This document shows positions 6,074 to 11,659 of a stretch of DNA of 11,659 bases, piece after piece (the stretch's first letter is position 1; the number at the start of each line of letters is the position of its first letter). The stretch comes from Parafannyhessea sp902761955. GTDB lineage: Bacteria; Actinomycetota; Coriobacteriia; Coriobacteriales; Atopobiaceae. The notes beneath the pieces are model-generated. The model was not told the origin of the DNA. It ran no database searches and saw only the letters and a list, made by a program, of their open reading frames with translations. The stretch covers positions 1 through 11,659 of the forward strand of contig CACWMM010000046.1 of assembly GCA_902761955.1 (NCBI GenBank), written 5' to 3'. The position numbers were made by a program, and so were the translations under genes.

Positions 6074-7866
6074 GCAAGGACGCATCGGGCGAGAAGAGCG
6101 TGGAGAAAGACTACAGCAGGTCAGCCTCGTTTAGGCTGCTGCTCAGGCTCGTGACCCCGTACAAGGCGCTCGCCGTCTTTACGGTCCTCGCACTTCTCTG
6201 CGACATAACGGGCATGCTGTACATCCCGACGGAGCTCTCTGCCCTCATCAACACCGCCGTGTCCTCCACGGATGCGAGCGGCATGCTCGCCCACGGCATC
6301 TCGATGCTCGTCGCGGCCATCGTTGGCTCGGGCGGCTGCATCGTGTCGTACTGGCTGGCGAGCCGCCTGGCCGCGCGCGTGGGCAGGGACATGCGCGTCG
6401 CGGTGTACGAGAAGTCCCTCGAGCTCGGCGGGTACGACTTCGACCAGCTCGGGACGGGCTCCATGATCACCCGCACGCTGTCGGACGCGAACGTCGTGCA
6501 GCAGACGTTCCTCATGACGTTCATCATGCTCGCGCCCGTTCCCGTCATCTGCGTGGTGGCGATCGTGCTCGCGTTCGGGATCGACTACGTCATGGGCTGG
6601 CTCCTTCTGGCCATCACCCTGGTCATGGGTGTGGTCATGGTCATCGCGGTCAAGGTGAGCGCCCCGATCTTCCTGGTGCTCCAGGGGTTCATCGACAACA
6701 TGAACACGCGCCTGCGCGAGACGATCACCGGCATCCGCGTCATCCGCGCGTTTGGCCGCGAGGACGCGGAGCGCAGGAACCTCGACGCCACGTTCGAGGA
6801 CTACGCGAGAAACGCCATCCACGTGAACCTCGTGTTCGCCACGGCCGACTGCATGACGTTCTTCCTCATGAACGTGGTGGAAGTCCTGGTGGTGTGGCTC
6901 GGCGCCGACCGCGTCGGCGTGCACGCCATGCAGATAGGGTCGATATCCGCGCTGGTAGAGTACGCCATGCTCATCATGTTCTTCATGATGATGGGCCAGT
7001 TCGCCATCCTGCAGCTGCCCCGCGCCATGGCGTGCCTCACCCGTGCCTCCGAGGTGCTTGCCGTCGAGCCCCGCGTGAGGGACCAGAAGGCGCCGGCGGA
7101 GCTTGCCGCGGCAGAGCCGTCCGTCCCCGTCGCACGCTTCGACCACGTGAGCTTCCGCTTTGCGGACGCGGACGAGGACACCCTGCGCAATCTCAGCTTC
7201 AGCCTGCGCCGCGGCGAGGTCACGGCCGTCATAGGGTCCACGGGCTCCGGCAAGTCGACCATCGCGAAGATGCTCCTGCGCTTCCACGACGTGACGGCCG
7301 GTCGCATCGAGTTCCTCGGACAGGACGTGAGGAACGTGGGCCAGCACGAGCTTCGGGACCACATCGCGTACGTCCCCCAGAAGGCGTGGCTCTTCTCGGG
7401 CACCATCGCCCAGAACCTGAGGGACGGCAACCCCGACGCGACGGACGAGGAGCTGTGGCATGCCGTCGACGTGGCGCAGGGCGCGTTTGTGCACGAGCTC
7501 GCGGACGGCCTGGATGCGCGCGTGTCCCAGGGCGGCTCGAACTTCAGCGGCGGCCAGCGGCAGCGCCTGGCCATAGCCCGCGCGCTCGCGCGCAAGGCGG
7601 ACCTGTACGTGTTCGACGACTCGTTCAGCGCGCTCGACTACAAGACGGACGCCAGGCTGCGCCACGCCATCCGCGCGGAGCTTGCGGACGCGGCGGTGCT
7701 CATCATCGCGCAGCGCGTGAGCACCATCCGCGACGCGGCGCAGATCGTGGTGCTGCGCGACGGCGAGGTCGTGGGCCTTGGCACGCACGACGAGCTGCTC
7801 GCCACGTGCCCCACGTACCTGGCAATCGCGAAGTCCCAGGAAAGGGGAGGTGAAGAGGATGAGTGA
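6070..7866 (+). CDS. ABC exporter half-transporter, subunit with degenerate Walker B and switch (heterodimer partner 1)
   Basis: This 598-aa half-transporter fuses a type I exporter membrane domain (six helices, about 33-315) to a nucleotide-binding domain (about 355-590). Walker A is GSTGSGKST (389-397), the Q-loop glutamine is Q437 and the signature is FSGGQ (492-496). Walker B reads LYVFDD, with D517 where the catalytic Glu normally sits, and the H-switch is AQRVSTI with Q548 instead of His. Its own Walker site is therefore the degenerate one, while its signature is intact and completes the partner's competent site. This is the pattern of heterodimeric exporters such as TM287/288, LmrCD and BmrCD, which pump drugs or lipids out of the cell. 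The start at 6070 has AGGAAGGGGG (6054-6063) 6 nt upstream and overlaps the MarR stop. The 3' end overlaps the next ABC gene by 8 nt. The substrate is not predictable from sequence. Confidence 0.93.
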   Translation: MSKDASGEKSVEKDYSRSASFRLLLRLVTPYKALAVFTVLALLCDITGMLYIPTELSALINTAVSSTDASGMLAHGISMLVAAIVGSGGCIVSYWLASRLAARVGRDMRVAVYEKSLELGGYDFDQLGTGSMITRTLSDANVVQQTFLMTFIMLAPVPVICVVAIVLAFGIDYVMGWLLLAITLVMGVVMVIAVKVSAPIFLVLQGFIDNMNTRLRETITGIRVIRAFGREDAERRNLDATFEDYARNAIHVNLVFATADCMTFFLMNVVEVLVVWLGADRVGVHAMQIGSISALVEYAMLIMFFMMMGQFAILQLPRAMACLTRASEVLAVEPRVRDQKAPAELAAAEPSVPVARFDHVSFRFADADEDTLRNLSFSLRRGEVTAVIGSTGSGKSTIAKMLLRFHDVTAGRIEFLGQDVRNVGQHELRDHIAYVPQKAWLFSGTIAQNLRDGNPDATDEELWHAVDVAQGAFVHELADGLDARVSQGGSNFSGGQRQRLAIARALARKADLYVFDDSFSALDYKTDARLRHAIRAELADAAVLIIAQRVSTIRDAAQIVVLRDGEVVGLGTHDELLATCPTYLAIAKSQERGGEEDE

Positions 7867-9655
7867 GGAAGAGGAGAAGGACGTGCCGACCAATGGTCGG
7901 GCCACCGCGCTGAGGCTCTGGAGGTCAGCGGCCGGCATTCGCTGGCGCCTTGTGGTCGCAGCCGTCGCGGCGGTGCTGTACGTCGCGACCGACCTCATGA
8001 CGCCCGTGTACGCAGCAAGCCTTATCGACCACCTGTGGGCGGGCATCCAGCAGGCGTTCGCAAACGGGAAGACGTTTCGCGTCACCATGGAGAACGGCGG
8101 CGTGGACATTCTGGTCTACCTGGGCATCTGGATGCTTGCGTGGGCGTTCTACAGCGTGCAGTCCCTGGTCATGGCGAGCTTCGCGGAGCGGCTGAACCTG
8201 AAGCTGCGCGAGGAGATATCGCGCAAGGTCGAGCGCCTGCCGCTTCGCTACTTCGACTCGCACAAGCCGGGCGACACCATCAGCCGCGCCACGAACGACC
8301 TGGACAAGGTGTCCGAGGTCCTGCAGCGCGGCCTGCTGCAGATCATCATTTCCGCAATCACCCTCGTGGGCGCCCTCATCCTCATGGCGCGCATGAGCCT
8401 CCTGCTCACCGGCGTGTTCCTGGTGTTCGCGGCGCTGTCGGCCGTGCTCACGAAGGTCGTGGCCGCGCGGACGCTCGCCGTGGCGGCAAGGCGTCAGGAC
8501 GTGCTCGGCCGCCTCACGGGCCGGGTGGAGGAGGCGTACAGCGGCCGCGCCGTCATCAAGGCGTTCGGTCGCGAGGAGGAGTCTCTCGCGCGAGTGCGCG
8601 AGGACGCGGAGGAGCTTGCGCAGGTGAGCGCCCACGCAGACTTCCTCACGAATGCCATCTCGCCGGCCATCCGCTTCCTCATGAGGCTGGCGCAGGTCAT
8701 CTGCGGCGTGCTCGCGGGCGGCATGCTCGTGGCAGGCCGGCTCACCGTCGGCTCGTTCCAGGCGTTCTTCCAGTACGTCCTCAAGGCGTCCGAGCCGCTG
8801 ACGCAGCTGTCGCTCACCCTGAACATGCTGCAGGGTGCCCTCGCGGCGGCGGAGCGCGTGTTCGTCCTGCTGGACGAGGAGGAGGTCGTGCCGGATCCCA
8901 AGACGCCGGCGACCCTTGCGGAGCCCGTCCGCGGACGCGTGGCGTTCGAGCACGTGCGCTTTGGCTACGCGCCGGACAAGCCGCTCATGCGCGACGTGAG
9001 CTTCGTGGCGCGACCCGGCCAGAAGGTGGCCATCGTGGGCCAGACCGGCGCCGGCAAGACGACCCTCATCAACCTGCTCATGCGCTTCTACGAGGTGGAC
9101 GGAGGCCGCATTACGCTGGACGGCACGGACACAAGGAGCCTTGCCCGCGCGGACCTGCGCCGCCAGTTTGGCATGGTGCTGCAGGACTCGTGGCTGTTCG
9201 AGGGCACCGTTGCCCAGAACATCGCGTACGGCCATCCCGGCGCCACGCGCGAGGAGGTGGAGACCGCCGCCCGCGCCGCGCACGTGGACTACTTCGTGCG
9301 CACGCTGCCGGAGGGCTACGACACCATGCTCGCGAACGACGCGGAGAACGTGAGCCAGGGACAGCGCCAGCTGCTCACCATCGCGCGCGCGATGCTGACG
9401 GACCCGGCGATCCTCATCCTGGACGAGGCCACCTCGAGCGTGGACACGCGCACGGAGCAGTACATCACCCGCGCGATGGAGGCGATCATGGCGGACCGCA
9501 CGAGCTTCGTGATCGCGCACCGGCTCTCGACCATCGTGGACGCGGACCTCATCCTGGTGATGGACCACGGCGACATCGTCGAGAAGGGCACGCACCGCGA
9601 GCTGCTGGAGCGAAACGGGGTGTACGCGGACCTCTATCGCAGCCAGTTTGCCTAG
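7859..9655 (+). CDS. ABC exporter half-transporter, catalytically competent subunit (heterodimer partner 2)
   Basis: This is the second half-transporter, also 598 aa, with a six-helix membrane domain (about 30-320) and a nucleotide-binding domain (about 360-595). Between the domains' coupling helices lies the familiar LPLRYFDSHKPGDTISR (127-143). Walker A is GQTGAGKTT (394-402), the Q-loop glutamine is Q442, Walker B is ILILDE with catalytic E523, and the switch is AHRLSTI with H554. The signature is VSQGQ (498-502) instead of LSGGQ. That change belongs to the degenerate site, where this signature faces the partner's Asp/Gln-altered Walker site. The two subunits thus have complementary defects and should work only as a heterodimer. 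The start at 7859 has GGGGAGGTG (7844-7852) 6 nt upstream and overlaps the partner's stop by 8 nt, which suggests coupled 1:1 translation. The gene ends 24 nt from the convergent ecfT. Confidence 0.93.
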   Translation: MSEEEEKDVPTNGRATALRLWRSAAGIRWRLVVAAVAAVLYVATDLMTPVYAASLIDHLWAGIQQAFANGKTFRVTMENGGVDILVYLGIWMLAWAFYSVQSLVMASFAERLNLKLREEISRKVERLPLRYFDSHKPGDTISRATNDLDKVSEVLQRGLLQIIISAITLVGALILMARMSLLLTGVFLVFAALSAVLTKVVAARTLAVAARRQDVLGRLTGRVEEAYSGRAVIKAFGREEESLARVREDAEELAQVSAHADFLTNAISPAIRFLMRLAQVICGVLAGGMLVAGRLTVGSFQAFFQYVLKASEPLTQLSLTLNMLQGALAAAERVFVLLDEEEVVPDPKTPATLAEPVRGRVAFEHVRFGYAPDKPLMRDVSFVARPGQKVAIVGQTGAGKTTLINLLMRFYEVDGGRITLDGTDTRSLARADLRRQFGMVLQDSWLFEGTVAQNIAYGHPGATREEVETAARAAHVDYFVRTLPEGYDTMLANDAENVSQGQRQLLTIARAMLTDPAILILDEATSSVDTRTEQYITRAMEAIMADRTSFVIAHRLSTIVDADLILVMDHGDIVEKGTHRELLERNGVYADLYRSQFA

Positions 9656-9679
9656 CGCTTCTCGCCTGGCGGCGTTGTC

Positions 9680-10480
9680 CTATGCGGCGACGAGCGCGAG
9701 CAGTGCCACGACGTAGGCGCAGCAGATGGCGCAGGCGAGCCAGTCGGCGCGGCGCATGCGCAGCGGGTGCCAGTGCGTTCGGCCGGAGCCGCCCTCGTAG
9801 CCGCGGGCGTCGAGCGCGCGCGAGAGGCCCTCCGCGTGGTGGGCGGAGCTTGCGAGCAGCGCCACGAGCACGGGGCCGATGGCGCGCACGCGATGCGCGA
9901 ACGAGCCTTCCGTGACGGCGCCGCCGCGCGCGGTCTGCGCGTCCAGGATCGCGGAGGCCTCGTCGGCGATGGTGGGGATGAAGCGCAGCATGAGCGAGAA
10001 GACCATGGCGAGCTCGTGCCCGGGCAGGCCCACGCGCGAAAGCGGCGACAGGCACGACTCGAACGCGTCGGTGAGCTGGGTGGGGGTGGTGGTGAGCAGG
10101 ATGAGCGCGCCCATGAGGATGGCGATGGTGAAGCGCAGCGGGTAGCACACGGCCCACCACAGGCCCATGGTGGTGACGCGCACGAGGCCAAGCGAGAGGA
10201 GTGTGGCGCCTTCGCCCACATAGAAGAGGTTGAAGAGGCCGAGCACGCACAGCAGCACCACGAGCGGGCGGATGGACTGCGCCACCTGGCGAAGCGGCAC
10301 CTTCGAGAGCGCGACGACCGCGAGCGCGAACGCGAGGCCGAGCGCCAGCTGAAGGGGCGTCTGGATGAAGAACACCGTCACCATGACCGCGAGGGCGCAG
10401 GCCAGCTTCGCGCGCGGGTCGAGGCGGTGGATGCGGGAGTCGCGGGGCAGGTACTGCCCCATGCGAATGCGAAGTGCCAT
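9680..10480 (-). CDS. ecfT: ECF transporter transmembrane T component (EcfT/CbiQ family)
   Basis: EcfT is the membrane coupling subunit of energy-coupling-factor importers, linking the paired ATPases to a substrate-binding S protein for vitamins or metal ions. This 266-aa protein begins with the family's typical N-terminus (GQYLPRDSRIHRLDPRAKL, 8-26), then has several hydrophobic helices (about 27-56, 70-88, 103-131, 247-265). It carries the two conserved Ala-Arg-Gly coupling motifs: QTARGG (182-187) and LDARGY (223-228), which dock into the ATPases. The start is the ATG at 10480, which shares its A with the TGA stop of the upstream ATPase gene (TGATG) and has GGGAGG 7 nt before it. The frame stays open for 59 codons further upstream, but that stretch lies inside the ATPase gene and is Arg/Gly/Pro-rich, so it is not included. 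No S component is in view, so the substrate is unknown. Confidence 0.92.
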   Translation of the reverse strand: MALRIRMGQYLPRDSRIHRLDPRAKLACALAVMVTVFFIQTPLQLALGLAFALAVVALSKVPLRQVAQSIRPLVVLLCVLGLFNLFYVGEGATLLSLGLVRVTTMGLWWAVCYPLRFTIAILMGALILLTTTPTQLTDAFESCLSPLSRVGLPGHELAMVFSLMLRFIPTIADEASAILDAQTARGGAVTEGSFAHRVRAIGPVLVALLASSAHHAEGLSRALDARGYEGGSGRTHWHPLRMRRADWLACAICCAYVVALLALVAA

Positions 10481-11659
10481 CAGCGTGCCTCCCGGGGGTC
10501 GTCCGGGCTGGCCGGCGCGGGCGTGGCGAGCGCCGCGAGGGCGTCTGCCAGCGCGCCCGTCGTGAGCGGCGCCGCGTGGGGCGCAAGGTCGAGCGCAAGG
10601 CCCGCCTCCGCGAGGTCGCGCGCCCACGAGAGCGGGCGCGGCAGTCCCAGGCCGCACTCACGGAGTGCCCGTGCGTTCGCGACGGCGAAGACGTCTTGGG
10701 GCGCGCCCTGGGCCAGCACGTGCGCGTTGTCGAGCACGATCACGTGGTCGCAGTGGGCGGCGTCGTCCATGGAGTGGGTGACCTGGACGATGGTGACGCC
10801 GCGCGCCGAGAGCGCGTCGAGTATGGCGCGAAGCTCTTCTCGCCCGTGGGGGTCGAGGCCGGCGGTGGGCTCGTCCAGCACGAGGGTCTGAGGGTGCATG
10901 GCGAGGATGCCGGCGATGGCGCACAGGCGCTGCTGGCCGCCGGAAAGGTCGAACGGGGAGGCCTCGCGCAGGTCCGAAAGGCCCACGAGCTCGAGGGCGC
11001 GCGCGACGCGGCGGTCGACCTCGGGGGCGGGCAGGCCCATGTTGCGCGGTCCGTACGCAACGTCCTGCGCGACGGTCTGGGCGAAGAGCTGCCGCTCCGG
11101 GTGCTGCATGACGTAGCCGATCTTCTGGTGCACGAGGCAGCGGTCGCGCTTGCGGGCGGTGTCGACGCCGTCGACGACCACGTGACCGGCGTCAGGCACC
11201 TCGAGCGCGCACATGAGCCTGACGAGCGTGGACTTGCCGGAGCCCGTCTGGCCCACGATGGCCGTGCGGAGCCCGCGCGGGATGGAGAGGCTGACGCCGT
11301 CGAGCGCCTGGCGGCGCACGCCCTGCGCAGTGACGTCGCCGGCGTAGCTGTAGCTGACGTCCGCGACGGCGACGGCGGCATCGGGCGCGGCGGTCGGCCG
11401 TGCTGGCGCGGGGGCCGTGCTCTTCTCGCCCGCGGCGGACGGGGTGCCCGGAACGGCCGGGGTTGATGGGGTGGCTGTGGCGACCGGGGCGCATGCGCGC
11501 AGGATGGAGCTTCTGAGCACGCTTGCGTCGCACGTCCAGGGGACGCTTACGCCGCGAGTGCGCAGGCGCTCTGCCAGGCGCGCGGCAAACGGCGCCTCCA
11601 GCCCCATGCGGCGCAGCTCCTCTGCGTGCGAGAAGACCTCCTCCGGCGTGCCGGAAAGC
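10480..11659 (-). CDS. ecfA: Fused ECF transporter ATPase EcfA-EcfA (5' part outside window)
   Basis: This is the energising ATPase of the ECF importer, read leftwards. Coding continues without a stop from the right edge, so the ATG at 11607 is internal. The first visible residues, GTPEEVFSHAEELRRMGLEAP, are the typical tail of an EcfA domain after its last strand, so a first ATPase domain must lie beyond the edge. An Ala/Pro/Thr-rich linker follows (about 11490-11375). A complete second domain comes next: an aromatic A-loop in SYSYAG, Walker A GQTGSGKST (11253-11227), Q-loop QHPERQ, signature LSGGQ (10947-10933), Walker B LVLDEPTAGLDP and switch histidine in VTHSMDD. A C-terminal extension of about 70 residues ends in an Ala/Pro-rich tail. 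EcfA proteins are usually encoded as two genes of about 280 codons, so this looks like a tandem fusion that fixes ATPase pairing. Its stop overlaps the ecfT start by one base, indicating one operon. Confidence 0.88.
   Translation of the reverse strand, partial: LSGTPEEVFSHAEELRRMGLEAPFAARLAERLRTRGVSVPWTCDASVLRSSILRACAPVATATPSTPAVPGTPSAAGEKSTAPAPARPTAAPDAAVAVADVSYSYAGDVTAQGVRRQALDGVSLSIPRGLRTAIVGQTGSGKSTLVRLMCALEVPDAGHVVVDGVDTARKRDRCLVHQKIGYVMQHPERQLFAQTVAQDVAYGPRNMGLPAPEVDRRVARALELVGLSDLREASPFDLSGGQQRLCAIAGILAMHPQTLVLDEPTAGLDPHGREELRAILDALSARGVTIVQVTHSMDDAAHCDHVIVLDNAHVLAQGAPQDVFAVANARALRECGLGLPRPLSWARDLAEAGLALDLAPHAAPLTTGALADALAALATPAPASPDDPREAR

Noticed and set aside
6121..8109. 662-codon open frame on the minus strand
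   Set aside because: It is antisense to the first ABC half-exporter, whose Walker and signature motifs are in the plus strand. The composition (His, Asp, Arg, Val) is that of a shadow frame.
7925..9595. 556-codon open frame on the minus strand
   Set aside because: It is a shadow of the second ABC half-exporter, with no recognisable motif and no ribosome site.
9660..9675. Small inverted repeat CGCC/GGCG near the convergent stops
   Set aside because: The stem is only about 4 bp with a one-base loop and no T-tract, so it is not a credible terminator.
8035..9915. 626-codon open frame on the plus strand over the second ABC gene
   Set aside because: It is out of frame with the ABC motifs and continues into the antisense of ecfT; the composition is that of a GC-rich shadow.
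9767..10891. Plus-strand open frames over the ECF operon (also 10474-11466)
   Set aside because: The minus strand encodes EcfT and EcfA with unmistakable motifs; the plus frames are rich in Arg, Glu, His and Gly and have no support.

Overview
The window is high-GC and gene-dense, with short gaps, overlapping start/stop codons and strong Shine-Dalgarno sequences. The gene set points to a host-associated anaerobic actinomycete, most likely class Coriobacteriia (an Olsenella, Collinsella or Atopobium relative). It includes SbcC, a cytosolic BMP-domain fusion protein, a MarR-controlled heterodimeric ABC exporter and an ECF vitamin/metal importer with fused ATPases. The taxon is an inference from gene content and base composition; there is no rRNA or other marker gene here.

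Left part, plus strand (1-5444): the 3' half of sbcC enters from the left edge and stops at 1673. After a 125-nt gap come three closely packed genes. The first encodes a 665-aa protein with a ParB-like N-terminal region and a BMP (PnrA-like) ligand-binding C-terminal region, without a signal peptide. The second encodes a metallophosphoesterase and overlaps the first by 8 nt. The third encodes a 10-helix EamA/DMT transporter, 33 nt further on. The first two genes are probably translationally coupled. The three together look like a small sensing, hydrolysis and transport module of unknown ligand.

Middle part, plus strand (5445-9655): a regulatory region with a recognisable promoter and two near-identical 12-bp palindromes, 30 bp apart, precedes a MarR-family regulator. 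That gene runs by overlapping codons into two 598-aa ABC half-exporters. The two halves carry complementary catalytic-site changes, as expected for a heterodimeric multidrug exporter with one degenerate and one competent ATP site. The likely logic is a self-repressing MarR regulator that releases the operon when a toxic substrate binds.

Right part, minus strand (9680-11659): an ECF transporter operon read toward the left. An ATPase gene enters from the right edge and overlaps ecfT by one base. The visible part of the ATPase begins with the C-terminal tail of a first EcfA domain, continues through an Ala/Pro/Thr-rich linker, and contains a complete second EcfA domain, so the two ATPases appear to be fused in one polypeptide. 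The substrate-binding S component is not in the window. The exporter and ECF operons converge with only 24 nt between their stop codons.

No RNA gene, CRISPR array, insertion sequence or prophage gene was recognised. No intergenic stretch exceeds about 125 nt. The most unusual items are the ParB-like/BMP fusion with its metallophosphoesterase partner, the fused EcfA-EcfA protein, and the twin MarR-type operator.
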